64,000 nucleotides of DNA from Tenacibaculum discolor (GCF_003664185.1 NZ_RCCS01000005.1:124001-188000), one strand, 5' to 3'. Shown: positions 16,374 through 25,391, counted from the stretch's first letter. Made by a program: numbers and translations. The notes: generated by a model from the sequence alone, not told the origin.

Positions 16374-17153
16374 TCAAGCTTTTATAAAGTTGGTTAGTGC
16401 TTTTAATAGTTCTTCTTTTGCTTCAACATGACTCATGTGTCCGTTCGGTAATGCTATTAATGAGGTATTGGTTCTCTTTGCTTCTTCTTCAACAGTAGTA
16501 TAATTTAATATTGGATCATTTTTCCCTGCAATTATTAACCTCTTTTCTATTGTTTGTAAAACAGCTTCTTTGTTTTTACGCAAACGCATTCCTTCTGTAG
16601 CTGCAATGTACCCTCTAACAGGTGTTTTTAAGGCTTCTTCTCTTATTTTCTCTATTTCTTCAGATAACTGTAAACGCATACTCTCTGCAAATAAGTTACT
16701 AATTGACATTTTTACTAATGTTTCATAGTTTTCCTTAGCCATTTCAACAGCTCTGAGTCGCAACTTTTTTCTTTCTTCACTATCTGCTTGAGATGTAGAG
16801 TTCATCAAACAAACTCCTTTTACATTTTTGGGATATTTTTCTGCAAAGGCTAAAGCAACATACCCTCCCATAGAGTGCCCTACAAAAGTAGCTCGACGGA
16901 TTTTTAACTCTTTTAACACTGCTTTTACAGCATCTGCCATTTCTTCCATCGAATGTACGTATCCAATACACCCTGTTTTTCCACTTCCTAATAAGTCAAC
17001 ACAAACTACTCTATATTTTTTAGATAATTCTTTACTTATATTATTCCACATCGTGGAGTTTTCTAAAAATCCATGGAGTAATACTATAACACTTCCTTTT
17101 CCTTCATCAGTAAAGTAAATATTTGTGTTTTTAAATTCTATACTGTTTTGCAT
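16374..17153 (-). CDS. Alpha/beta-fold hydrolase
   Basis: About 259 residues from the ATG at 17153. Alpha/beta hydrolase fold with oxyanion motif LLHGFLENS near residue 25, nucleophile elbow GHSMGG near residue 90, acid in AGKNDPILN near residue 205 and the catalytic histidine in NGHMSHVE near residue 237. The family includes esterases, lipases and haloperoxidase-like enzymes; the substrate cannot be told. The start is decided by a -7 box TATTTTTG ending 4 bases upstream (17158-17165), which leaves the next in-frame ATG at 17177 outside the transcript. Confidence 0.88.
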   Translation of the reverse strand: MQNSIEFKNTNIYFTDEGKGSVIVLLHGFLENSTMWNNISKELSKKYRVVCVDLLGSGKTGCIGYVHSMEEMADAVKAVLKELKIRRATFVGHSMGGYVALAFAEKYPKNVKGVCLMNSTSQADSEERKKLRLRAVEMAKENYETLVKMSISNLFAESMRLQLSEEIEKIREEALKTPVRGYIAATEGMRLRKNKEAVLQTIEKRLIIAGKNDPILNYTTVEEEAKRTNTSLIALPNGHMSHVEAKEELLKALTNFIKA

Positions 17154-17157
17154 TAGG

Positions 17158-17165
17158 CAAAAATA
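17158..17165 (-). promoter_or_regulatory. -7 box TATTTTTG, near-leaderless start of the hydrolase gene
   Basis: TATTTTTG on the minus strand ends 4 bases before the preferred ATG (17153). Transcription would begin at or within a few bases of the start codon, giving a leaderless or nearly leaderless mRNA. Confidence 0.55.
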
Positions 17166-17205
17166 TGTATCTTTCATTAGTTAACTTATCAAATAATTGC
17201 TAAAA

Positions 17206-17757
17206 ATGTTGATTTCTCCTTTTCAAAATCTTTCTAAAAAACAAGAGCAAAACCTCACTATTTTTCTTATAGTTTCTACATTAATTCTTATACTTTGTAT
17301 GCTTTATTTGGATAGTTTTCTAAAAAATGAAGTATGTAAAAATGGTATTATAAGCTTTGAATTAGCAAAAGACATCGCAGTATCTGAGAAATATATTAAT
17401 TCTTGGAACGAAACTTCTAAAATAGCTTGCGGCATTAGCTTAGGGCTTGATTATCTTTTTTTAATTTCTTATTCTTTATTAATAGCTGTTTTTATTCATA
17501 AGTTTAATAAGAAACTTTGGAAAGACTCTTCTTTATACAGCTTTGGAGTAATCCTTATATTTTCTTTATTTTTTGCTGGTTTTTGTGATGCTATCGAAAA
17601 CATTGGGTTAATTAAATTACTAATGGGAAGCACGAAACAGCAATGGAGCTCTGTTGCTTATTTTTTTGCTATACCTAAGTTTGTTTTTATTGCTATTGGA
17701 ATACTTTATATCCTTTTCAATTTTGTTTATTTGTTATTCAAAAAACAAAACAAATGA
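17206..17757 (+). CDS. Hypothetical four-helix membrane protein
   Basis: 183 residues from the ATG at 17206; a TTG three codons earlier is a weaker choice. I see four hydrophobic segments: about residues 20-38, 80-100, 113-130 and 150-173. Between the first two is an extracytoplasmic loop with two cysteines and charged residues. The third segment runs into AGFCDAIENIGL. I do not recognise a family. Its stop overlaps the brnQ start in an ATGA junction, so the two are translationally coupled, hinting at a joint membrane role, but nothing more can be said. Confidence 0.75.
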   Translation: MLISPFQNLSKKQEQNLTIFLIVSTLILILCMLYLDSFLKNEVCKNGIISFELAKDIAVSEKYINSWNETSKIACGISLGLDYLFLISYSLLIAVFIHKFNKKLWKDSSLYSFGVILIFSLFFAGFCDAIENIGLIKLLMGSTKQQWSSVAYFFAIPKFVFIAIGILYILFNFVYLLFKKQNK

Positions 17758-19040
17758 AATTCTCAAAAGAAACTTTAATTACAGGCTTTGCTTTATTTTC
17801 TATGTTTTTCGGAGCTGGTAATTTAATTTTGCCTCCTTTTTTAGGAAAGAGTGCTGGCAACTTATGGTTTTGGGTAACTATTGGCTTTTTTATTACTGCT
17901 GTTTTTATTCCTATGATAGGTATTTTAGCTCATGCTAAAATACAAGGTACTATGTACGATTTTGGTAAAAAAGTATCTCCAACTTTTAGTCTTATATATT
18001 GCTTTGTTGTATACACCATTTGTATTGCTTTGCCTGCCCCTAGAACTGCATCGGTTACTCATGAAATGGCCATTGCTCCTTACTTTAATAATAGTAGTTC
18101 TTTAGTTACAAGTACAATTTATTTCGGACTTGTTTTTCTTTTTACCTTGAACCGATCAAAAGTACTAAGCCTACTAGGCAAATTTTTAACACCACTTATT
18201 ATTTTCATTTTATTGGCTATAATTTTTGTTGGAATTTTTACAGCTCCAGATATAATAACTCCAACTACACTTAAAGCTCCTTTTGTTGATGGTTTACTAG
18301 AAGGGTATCAAACTTTTGATGCCATTGCTTCCATAGTTGTTGGTGGTGTTTTAGTTGTTTCAATGAATTTTAATACAAATACAACTTTTGAAGAGAAAAA
18401 AGAGCTAATTACCAAAGCTGGTTTTATCGCTGGTTTAGGATTGTTAATTATCTATGCAGGTCTTATTTACAATGGTGTATTATTTAGTTCTACTTTTTCT
18501 GAAAATGCTAACAGGACAGAAATTTTAACCTCTTTGAGTAACCAAACTTTAGGAAATATTGGAAGTGTTTTTCTAAGTGTTTTAGTTGCTTTAGCTTGCT
18601 TTACAACTGCTGTTGGAGTTATTACTGGTACTGCCGATTATTTTAAAGGTATTAACAATAACTCTCAAAACGTTTTTACAGTTACTGCTATTATCGGGTG
18701 CATATTAGGGATTGCTGTTGGTCAATTTGATGTAAAATACATCATCTACATTGCGCTACCAGCTTTAATGTTTATTTACCCTATTACTATTATATTAATT
18801 GTACTGAATGTACTTCCAGAAAAATACACCTCAACTTTAGTTTTTAAAATTGTAGTAGGGGTGACTTTCTTATTTAGTATTCCTGATTTTCTAGGTTATG
18901 TTATTAATCCAAGTTATTTAACTGAAATAAAAAACACTATTCCTTTTGCTAATCATAATTTAGGATGGGTATTACCTGCCATATTGAGTTTTATATTTGC
19001 TAATTTGCTTAAAAGGAAAAAGCAAATTCTAACTGAATAA
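17754..19040 (+). CDS. brnQ: Branched-chain amino acid Na+ symporter (BrnQ/LIVCS family)
   Basis: 428 residues with about 12 transmembrane segments. The N-terminal FALFSMFFGAGNLILPPFLG is the signature of the LIVCS family, which imports leucine, isoleucine and valine with sodium. Length is normal. Translation is coupled to the unknown membrane protein upstream by a 4-base ATGA overlap, and a strong bidirectional terminator follows. Confidence 0.93.
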   Translation: MKFSKETLITGFALFSMFFGAGNLILPPFLGKSAGNLWFWVTIGFFITAVFIPMIGILAHAKIQGTMYDFGKKVSPTFSLIYCFVVYTICIALPAPRTASVTHEMAIAPYFNNSSSLVTSTIYFGLVFLFTLNRSKVLSLLGKFLTPLIIFILLAIIFVGIFTAPDIITPTTLKAPFVDGLLEGYQTFDAIASIVVGGVLVVSMNFNTNTTFEEKKELITKAGFIAGLGLLIIYAGLIYNGVLFSSTFSENANRTEILTSLSNQTLGNIGSVFLSVLVALACFTTAVGVITGTADYFKGINNNSQNVFTVTAIIGCILGIAVGQFDVKYIIYIALPALMFIYPITIILIVLNVLPEKYTSTLVFKIVVGVTFLFSIPDFLGYVINPSYLTEIKNTIPFANHNLGWVLPAILSFIFANLLKRKKQILTE

Positions 19041-19074
19041 GTTACTTAATAAACGATATTTTATATATAAACTA

Positions 19075-19106
19075 AAAAAGCTCGCAATCGCGAGCTTTAT
19101 ATTTTT
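19075..19106. terminator. Bidirectional terminator between brnQ and the convergent gene
   Basis: Stem AAAGCTCGC / GCGAGCTTT (19077-19085 and 19090-19098) around an AATC loop, flanked by A-run and T-run, so it can serve both convergent genes. Confidence 0.85.
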
Positions 19107-19123
19107 ATTCGGGTTGAGTATTG

Positions 19124-19624
19124 TTAAAAACGATATCCTAAATTTATTCCTACTCTAGGTACAATTGAACGAGCCTCAGAAGTAAATAGGTTTCTTCCTA
19201 AACCTCCGTAAACATCAAGTACAAAACCTCCTGAAGACACATATTTTGAGCCAAAAGCTAACCCTAAAGCCCCATCAGTATATTCCTTAAAAGTATTAGG
19301 CGAACCATCAAGCTCAATTTCTCTTTCTCCAGTATTAATCCCCATAAAAACTTCACCAAAATAGTTCCAATTGCTATTGTTCGTAAAATAATGGCGGAAA
19401 AAAGGTGTGAACATTCGTTCTTCGTTGTATCTAAAATCTGCTGATCTTTTTTCAAAGTTAAATAACGCTGAAATACCAATTGAGGAACGATCGGTAGTAT
19501 AATATTCATACGATACTTCTAACGTTTTAAAAGCTAATGCATCTAGTAAATCTACTTTTACTTCTTGCTGTGCATAGGTAAAAGAGCTAACAAAAGCCAC
19601 AGCTGCTAATAATATTTTTTTCAT
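19124..19624 (-). CDS. Small outer-membrane beta-barrel-like protein
   Basis: 166 residues with a clear signal peptide (MKKILLAAVAFVSSFTYAQ, cleavage around residue 18). The mature part is a series of alternating polar/aromatic strands and ends with NLGYRF, i.e. a terminal aromatic typical of outer-membrane barrels. Length suggests an 8-stranded barrel. No known function; DUF3575-like proteins are a possible relation. It lies between brnQ and the feo genes; the region upstream has no perfect promoter match. Confidence 0.8.
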   Translation of the reverse strand: MKKILLAAVAFVSSFTYAQQEVKVDLLDALAFKTLEVSYEYYTTDRSSIGISALFNFEKRSADFRYNEERMFTPFFRHYFTNNSNWNYFGEVFMGINTGEREIELDGSPNTFKEYTDGALGLAFGSKYVSSGGFVLDVYGGLGRNLFTSEARSIVPRVGINLGYRF

Positions 19625-19726
19625 TTGAAATTTTTACTATTTATAATTTATGTATTGCCCACAAGTATAATACCACAAACATACATTTTTTTATAAAAAA
19701 CAGTTTAGTGAAATATATTTTCTCTC

Positions 19727-19843
19727 TTACGAGCAGTTACAGTTTGTATCGCAACCACTATTTTTTTTAGGTTTAAAAAAGAACTTTTTAACTAAAAAAA
19801 CAACTGCTCCACAAACAACCACATATGTTAAAACTTCTTGCAT
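19727..19843 (-). CDS. FeoB-associated Cys-rich membrane protein
   Basis: 38 residues: one transmembrane helix (VLTYVVVCGAVVFLVKKF) followed by a short tail with three cysteines (SGCDTNCNCS). Its ATG shares one base with the feoB stop codon (TAATG), so it is translated with FeoB. Small Cys-rich membrane partners of this kind accompany FeoB in many bacteria and may replace FeoC. A longer reading of this frame from 19927 is not credible because it would lie within feoB. Confidence 0.85.
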   Translation of the reverse strand: MQEVLTYVVVCGAVVFLVKKFFFKPKKNSGCDTNCNCS

Positions 19844-21948
19844 TAACTTAAAATTTGATAGGCTATAAATGCTGATAAATATGCCAAAGCCCCCATACTT
19901 ACTAATTGAACCGTTGGCCACTTCCAACTTTTAGTTTCTCTTTTTACAATTGCTAACGTTGCCATACATTGCATTGCAAACGCATAAAACAACAATAAAG
20001 AAATTCCTGTAGCAAAATTAAACCTCTTCTCTCCTGTGTCAGGGTTTATCTCTGATGCCATTTTTTGTTTGATAGTAGTCGTATCTTCTCCATCGTCTTC
20101 TACACTATAAATAGTTGCTAACGTACCAATAAACACCTCTCTAGCAGCAAAAGAACTAATTAACCCAATACCAATTTTCCAGTCATAACCTAATGGTTTA
20201 ACAACTGGTTCTATTGTTTTTCCTGCTATTCCTATATATGAGTTTGCTAGTTTAGCAGAAGCGACTTTTTTAGCTAGCTCTTCTTCTGATAATTGTTGAT
20301 TTGCTACATTTTCAACTACACTTTTCTCTGCTTTTTCAAACGATGATGGTCCATGGGATGCTAAAAACCATAATACTATTGAAATTGCTAAAATGATTTT
20401 TCCTGCTCCAAAAACAAATGCTTTTGTTTTATCTAACACATCATAAAACACATTTTTAACCGATGGTATCTTGTAGTTAGGCATCTCAACTACAAAAAAC
20501 GAGTTGTTTTTTATCTTCAATGTCTTGTGTAACACATATGCTGCGATGATTGCAGCCGCAAATCCTAAAATGTATAAAGCCAACAGGGTAAAACCTTGTA
20601 AACTTAAAAAACCAAACAACTTAGTATCAGGAATAATTAAAGCTATTAAAATAGCATACACAGGTAATCTTGCAGAACAGGTTGTAAATGGTGTTACCAA
20701 AATGGTAATTAATCGTTCTTTCCAACTACCAATAGTTCTAGTTGCCATAATTGCTGGAATAGCGCATGCTGTACCTGAGATTAAAGGAATAACACTTTTA
20801 CCACTCATTCCAAAGCGACTCATAATTTTATCCATTAAAAACACCACGCGGCTCATATATCCTGTTTCTTCAAGAATGGATATAAAAAGAAACAAAATAG
20901 CTATTTGAGGAATAAAAATTACAACTCCACCAACACCAGGAATAATTCCATCTGTTAATAAATCAGTAAACATTCCTGCTGGTAATTGTGCTTTTGTAAA
21001 CTCTGCCATATTAGCAAATAACCCATCTATAAGATCCATAGGTGTAGACGCCCAATCAAAAATAGATTGAAATATTAGCAATAACAATCCGAAGAAAATA
21101 ACATACCCAAATATTTTATGAGTAAAAACTCTATCTAATCTACTGCGAACATCTGTTGCTTTAGAAGCGTCTATCTTATAAGTTTTATTTAAAACAGCAT
21201 TTATTTGCTGATATCTATATATCGTTTCTTTATGCTGATATTTTTTCTGCTTTGTAATTTCACTTTCAAACTCTTTTATTGCGTCTTTTTCTGAAGAAGA
21301 AAGTAATGGAGTGTGGTTTTTAGTTAACATCATCCACAACTCATACGATGTAAACTCTTTACTTACTGTAGCCAATCGGTCAAAGTAAGTCACATCAATT
21401 TTTTTAGATAGTTCGTTAAAATTTGAATGTACTTTTAACGATTCATAATTCGCTACTACCTCTTTTAAGTCGTCAACACCTTCATTTGTTCTTGCTGACA
21501 TTAACACTACTTTAGTATGTAACTCTTTTTCTAAAGCTGGTATATCTATAGAAATTCCTTTTCGTTTTAATTGGTCTGCCATGTTTAAAGCTAAAACCGT
21601 AGGAACTTCTAAATCCTGAATTTGTGAAAACAGTAATAAGTTTCTTTTTAGGTTTTCAATATCTGCAACTACAACAATTACATCTGGCTTTTCTTCCTGA
21701 TGTGTAGTCATCAAAGCTTTTAAAACAATGCTTTCGTCTAAAGAAGTTGGATTGATACTGTATGTACCTGGTAAATCAGTAATTATTGCACTTTTACCTC
21801 TAGGCAACTTACAAATTCCTTGTTTTTTATCAACCGTAACCCCAGGATAATTTCCTACTTTTTGGTTTAAACCTGTTAACTGATTAAATAACGATGTTTT
21901 ACCTGTATTAGGATTTCCAATTAAAGCTACATTAATACGATTACTCAT
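19843..21948 (-). CDS. feoB: Ferrous iron transporter FeoB
   Basis: 701-residue inner-membrane Fe2+ transporter. The N-terminal G domain shows G1 GNPNTGKTS (residues 11-19), G3 DLPGTYS and G4 NMAD. The membrane part has two Gate repeats; the expected cysteines are present in SGTACAIPA and FTTCSARLPVYA, and VNP-like core residues near the end are intact. It forms an operon with feoA 3 bases upstream and the Cys-rich peptide gene downstream. Iron-dependent control is likely from the palindrome upstream of feoA. Confidence 0.96.
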   Translation of the reverse strand: MSNRINVALIGNPNTGKTSLFNQLTGLNQKVGNYPGVTVDKKQGICKLPRGKSAIITDLPGTYSINPTSLDESIVLKALMTTHQEEKPDVIVVVADIENLKRNLLLFSQIQDLEVPTVLALNMADQLKRKGISIDIPALEKELHTKVVLMSARTNEGVDDLKEVVANYESLKVHSNFNELSKKIDVTYFDRLATVSKEFTSYELWMMLTKNHTPLLSSSEKDAIKEFESEITKQKKYQHKETIYRYQQINAVLNKTYKIDASKATDVRSRLDRVFTHKIFGYVIFFGLLLLIFQSIFDWASTPMDLIDGLFANMAEFTKAQLPAGMFTDLLTDGIIPGVGGVVIFIPQIAILFLFISILEETGYMSRVVFLMDKIMSRFGMSGKSVIPLISGTACAIPAIMATRTIGSWKERLITILVTPFTTCSARLPVYAILIALIIPDTKLFGFLSLQGFTLLALYILGFAAAIIAAYVLHKTLKIKNNSFFVVEMPNYKIPSVKNVFYDVLDKTKAFVFGAGKIILAISIVLWFLASHGPSSFEKAEKSVVENVANQQLSEEELAKKVASAKLANSYIGIAGKTIEPVVKPLGYDWKIGIGLISSFAAREVFIGTLATIYSVEDDGEDTTTIKQKMASEINPDTGEKRFNFATGISLLLFYAFAMQCMATLAIVKRETKSWKWPTVQLVSMGALAYLSAFIAYQILS

Positions 21949-21951
21949 CAG

Positions 21952-22176
21952 CTATAGTTTTACAATTGAAATTTGACTAGCTGTTTCTTTTCGAATCGCT
22001 AAATGACTTCCATTTACGCATATATACATAGGATCTTTTAGTGGAGCAATTTGGAGTAACTCTACTTCACTTCCTGGTAAACACCCCATTTCTAATAACT
22101 TCAGCGGAATCTTATCTAAGCACTCTTCAGATATAATTCCTTTTTCCCCTAAATGTAACGATGCGATAGTACTCAA
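21952..22176 (-). CDS. feoA: Ferrous iron transport protein FeoA
   Basis: 74-residue SH3-like FeoA domain (LLEMGCLPGSEVELLQIAPLKDP, HLAIRKETASQI), a soluble partner needed for FeoB-dependent Fe2+ uptake. In many Bacteroidota FeoA is fused to FeoB; here it is separate, 3 bases upstream. Length is normal for the domain. The promoter and a palindromic operator lie at 22196-22222. Confidence 0.93.
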   Translation of the reverse strand: MSTIASLHLGEKGIISEECLDKIPLKLLEMGCLPGSEVELLQIAPLKDPMYICVNGSHLAIRKETASQISIVKL

Positions 22177-22195
22177 AAGATATATTTTTAGCTTG

Positions 22196-22222
22196 CAAAT
22201 ATACTAAAATAGAATCATTCTA
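22196..22222 (-). promoter_or_regulatory. feoAB promoter with 13-base palindromic operator
   Basis: Minus-strand -7 box TATATTTG (22196-22203). At the position of the -33 element lies the palindrome TAGAATCATTCTA (22210-22222), well placed for a repressor. It resembles half-sites of DtxR/IdeR-type iron regulators (TTAG...CTAA), but which regulator binds is inference. Confidence 0.6.
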
Positions 22223-22262
22223 AACAGTATATCAACACAATATATCATTTATTTACAATAGG

Positions 22263-22292
22263 TTGTTCTCTTTGTATGATGTCTTATATTTG
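22263..22292 (+). promoter_or_regulatory. Consensus promoter of holB
   Basis: TTG (22263-22265), 19 bases, TATATTTG (22285-22292): a full match to the Bacteroidota consensus. It ends 4 bases before the ATG at 22297, so the mRNA is nearly leaderless and upstream in-frame ATGs at 22276 and 22279 cannot be used. Confidence 0.75.
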
Positions 22293-22296
22293 TGGT

Positions 22297-23448
22297 ATGA
22301 CTTTCGACGATATTATTGGGCAAGAACACATCAAAAAACACCTACAGCAATCAGCTGAAAACAATAGAATTCCGCATGCACAACTCTTTGTTGGTAAAGA
22401 GGGAAGTGGTACTTTACCTATGGCTATTGCCTATGCTCAATTCCTATTATGTAATTTTTCTGATAATCCAGAAGCTTGTAATATAAAATGTAGCAAACTA
22501 CAACACCCTGATTTACATTTTGCTTTTCCAGTAACCACAAATGACTCGGTAAAAAAGCACCCAGTTAGTAATTTGTTTTTAGAGGATTGGCGTTCTTTTA
22601 TTGAAGAGCAACCTTATGGAAGTTTGTTTAATTGGCTACAACATATTGGTGTTGAAAATAAACAAGGTCAAATTGGTGTTGATGAAGCAGAAGACATTGT
22701 AAAAAAGCTACAATTAAAATCGTATGAAGGTGGTTTTAAAGTAATGATTATTTGGATGGCTGAAAAAATGAATGTTGCTGCCTCTAACAAATTATTAAAA
22801 CTAATTGAAGAACCGCCAAACAAAACTATTTTCATTCTTATTACTGAAGATGAAGAACAGATTATAAACACTATAAAATCTAGATGTCAGGCTTTACATT
22901 TTCCTGCATTAAGTGAAAGTGATATAGCTAATAATCTAATTCAACAAGAAGGTGTATCAGAAAATGAAGCAGTAAAAATTGCTCATCAATCTGAAGGAAA
23001 CTACAACAAAGCACTACATGTTTTAAACAATAATTCAAACGACTTAGTTTTTGAACAATGGTTTATTACATGGATTAGAGCTGCCTTTAGAGCTAAAGGA
23101 AATGCTGCCGTTATTCAAGATTTAATAGGATGGTCAGAAGAAATTGCTAAATCTGGTAGAGAAACTCAAAAACAGTTTTTACAATATTGTTTACAATTTT
23201 TCAGACAGGCTTTACTTCTCAACTATGGAACTCCAGATTTAGTGTTTTTAGAAACAAAATCTGCAAACTTTGACCTTGCTAAATTTGCTCCGTTTATTCA
23301 TAGTGCTAATATTCTAATTATCGAAAAAGAAGTAAGCGATGCTCAATATCATATTGAAAGAAACGGAAATGCTAAAATTATTTTGTTAGATTTATCTATT
23401 AAACTAACGCGCCTTCTTCATACTAAAGAAGAAAAAATTCAATCTTAA
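22297..23448 (+). CDS. holB: DNA polymerase III subunit delta'
   Basis: 383-residue clamp-loader subunit with an AAA+ fold. The start MTFDDIIGQEHIKKHL is typical. The P-loop is degenerate (GKEGSGTLPM, no lysine-threonine), as expected for delta', which does not hydrolyse ATP; zinc-ligand cysteines lie in the ACNIKCSKLQHPD region and the sensor motif is in NTIKSRCQ. It is followed after 2 bases by a lipoprotein gene, with a kinase gene after that. Start chosen from the promoter at 22263-22292. Confidence 0.9.
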   Translation: MTFDDIIGQEHIKKHLQQSAENNRIPHAQLFVGKEGSGTLPMAIAYAQFLLCNFSDNPEACNIKCSKLQHPDLHFAFPVTTNDSVKKHPVSNLFLEDWRSFIEEQPYGSLFNWLQHIGVENKQGQIGVDEAEDIVKKLQLKSYEGGFKVMIIWMAEKMNVAASNKLLKLIEEPPNKTIFILITEDEEQIINTIKSRCQALHFPALSESDIANNLIQQEGVSENEAVKIAHQSEGNYNKALHVLNNNSNDLVFEQWFITWIRAAFRAKGNAAVIQDLIGWSEEIAKSGRETQKQFLQYCLQFFRQALLLNYGTPDLVFLETKSANFDLAKFAPFIHSANILIIEKEVSDAQYHIERNGNAKIILLDLSIKLTRLLHTKEEKIQS

Positions 23449-23450
23449 TT

Positions 23451-23921
23451 ATGAAAACAAAGCATATAATTACCGCACTTACTTTCGGAATACTTTTTGT
23501 TGCTTGTAAACAAGCAAAAAAAGAACCGTTATTACAAGAGTATTTGGTTGGAAGCTGGGAAACTACATATTTAAAAATTGAATATTTAACTGCTAACGAA
23601 ACCGATAGTACTTCTGTTTTTGAAGATGATTTTAGTAAACCTAATTCAGGAAAAGCCCAGTCTACCTATAACAACGATGGCACTTTTTCTGCATGGTTTG
23701 TACAAGCTGACGGAAAAAAAGTTGGTGAAACAGATGGAAAGTGGGAAACAAGTGGCGATAGTCTGTTTGTTGATTACCCTTATTTAGGGAAACAAGTACA
23801 AGCTTGGTATAAAATTACACAAACAAACGACGGGTTTAATGCTAGGTCTACCTATGATTGGGATAATGATGGGGAAAATGATGACACTTTGCTTATGAAA
23901 ACTAAAAAAATAGAATTATAA
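23451..23921 (+). CDS. Hypothetical lipoprotein
   Basis: 156 residues with a lipoprotein signal (MKTKHIITALTFGILFVAC, lipid-bearing cysteine at 19). The mature part is a small domain beginning LVGSWETTYLKIEY and repeating the WxTSG-type strand later (GKWETSGDSLFV), which resembles lipocalin-like folds of the type that measure about 130 residues. Encoded 2 bases after holB and 2 bases before the sensor kinase gene, so possibly a periplasmic partner of that kinase. Function unknown. Confidence 0.75.
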   Translation: MKTKHIITALTFGILFVACKQAKKEPLLQEYLVGSWETTYLKIEYLTANETDSTSVFEDDFSKPNSGKAQSTYNNDGTFSAWFVQADGKKVGETDGKWETSGDSLFVDYPYLGKQVQAWYKITQTNDGFNARSTYDWDNDGENDDTLLMKTKKIEL

Positions 23922-23923
23922 AA

Positions 23924-25384
23924 TTGCGTATTTTCAACAACATATCACTACGAATTAGAATTTTCTTGTCAATGATACTTTTGGTGCTATTGGCATCAAT
24001 TTTAATTGTAATGGTTACTATATATCAATACGACGAGCAAACAAAAGATTATAATACTGCACGTTTTGAGCGTAAAGAGTTCTCTACAAAGCAAGATATT
24101 GAAATAGAACTTAAACGTAGAACCACTTACCCAGTAACTACTGAGAATTTATCTAAAATTTTTCAAGATAGAATTTATGACATCGCTTATGTTCATAAAC
24201 TTACTATCTCTATGTATGACATGGATGGAAAACTGTTAAAATCTTCTATTCCATATAACTTTGACAAAAAAGAAGGTCAAGACTTAGCTAACGAAACTGT
24301 TAGAGATTTAGCTAACAATTCAAATCACAAAATTTTTAAAAGTAGATCCGAAAAAGGTATCACTTACCAGTCTTCATACACCTACTTAAACGACCCACGT
24401 TTTAAAAGGATTGGAATTTTAGAGCTACAAATAGCACAAGATAATGAAGAGCAAAAGCAAGAACTACGAGAGTTTATTTCTCGCTTATCATTAGTTTATC
24501 TACTAATGCTTATAATTGCCATTATTTTAGCTTACTTCTTATCAACCTATATTACCCGATCAATTCAAACCATCTCGCAAAAAATAAATGAAACTCGTTT
24601 AAATAAGCGTAACGAAAAGATTACCTTAAACTCTGCTAGTTCAGAAATCAACTCTCTTGTTGCCGCTTATAACAACATGATTGATCAATTAGAAGAAAGT
24701 GCTGTAAAACTAGCTCAAAGTGAACGTGAACAGGCTTGGAGAGAAATGGCTAAACAGGTAGCTCACGAGATTAAAAATCCGTTAACACCAATGCGCTTAT
24801 CAGTACAAAGTTTTGAAAGGAAATTCAACCCAGAAGACCCAAACATTAAAGAAAAAATGTCTGAATACAGCGAAACGCTTATTCAGCAAATCGATGTAAT
24901 GAGTTCTATTGCTTCAGCTTTTTCTGATTTTGCTAAAATGCCTACACAACGTAGAGAAAAATTAAATGTAGTTGATATTGTTAAACATTCTTTAGATATT
25001 TTTACTGAAGACTATATACACTATTTTCCTCAGGAAAAAGAGTTATACGCTAGTTTAGACAAAACTCAATTAATACGAATTGTCACCAACCTAGTTAAAA
25101 ACTCAATTCAGGCAATAAAAGACACCGATAAAAACCCTAAAATTGAAGTTAAAGTTGCTTCTGAAGGGAATAGTGTTAAAATCACAGTTTCTGATAACGG
25201 AAAAGGTATTAGTGAAGAAAATAAAGAACTAATTTTCGAGCCTAAGTTTACTACTAAAACAAGCGGAATGGGCTTAGGGCTTTCTATAATAAAAAATATA
25301 ATTGAAGCATATGACGGTACTATCTCCTTTACTTCAACTAAAGGAGTTGGAACTGTTTTTACTGTAATATTACCTAAAACATAA
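23924..25384 (+). CDS. NtrY-like sensor histidine kinase
   Basis: 486 residues starting at a TTG: transmembrane helix (about 13-32), extracytoplasmic region (about 33-185), second helix (about 188-208), HAMP linker, then HisKA with the phospho-acceptor in VAHEIKNPLTPMRLS (around residue 281) and a HATPase domain with N box NLVKNSIQAI, DNGKGIS and GMGLGLSI. The first ATG would begin inside the first helix, so TTG is the best start. There is no response regulator next to it, so its partner is encoded elsewhere. The preceding lipoprotein gene is in the same transcript. Confidence 0.9.
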   Translation: MRIFNNISLRIRIFLSMILLVLLASILIVMVTIYQYDEQTKDYNTARFERKEFSTKQDIEIELKRRTTYPVTTENLSKIFQDRIYDIAYVHKLTISMYDMDGKLLKSSIPYNFDKKEGQDLANETVRDLANNSNHKIFKSRSEKGITYQSSYTYLNDPRFKRIGILELQIAQDNEEQKQELREFISRLSLVYLLMLIIAIILAYFLSTYITRSIQTISQKINETRLNKRNEKITLNSASSEINSLVAAYNNMIDQLEESAVKLAQSEREQAWREMAKQVAHEIKNPLTPMRLSVQSFERKFNPEDPNIKEKMSEYSETLIQQIDVMSSIASAFSDFAKMPTQRREKLNVVDIVKHSLDIFTEDYIHYFPQEKELYASLDKTQLIRIVTNLVKNSIQAIKDTDKNPKIEVKVASEGNSVKITVSDNGKGISEENKELIFEPKFTTKTSGMGLGLSIIKNIIEAYDGTISFTSTKGVGTVFTVILPKT

Positions 25385-25391
25385 ACATAGT

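Noticed and set aside
19727..19927. 66-residue reading of the Feo-associated gene
   Set aside because: The first 28 residues would lie inside feoB in another frame; the coupled ATG at 19843 gives a normal small membrane protein.
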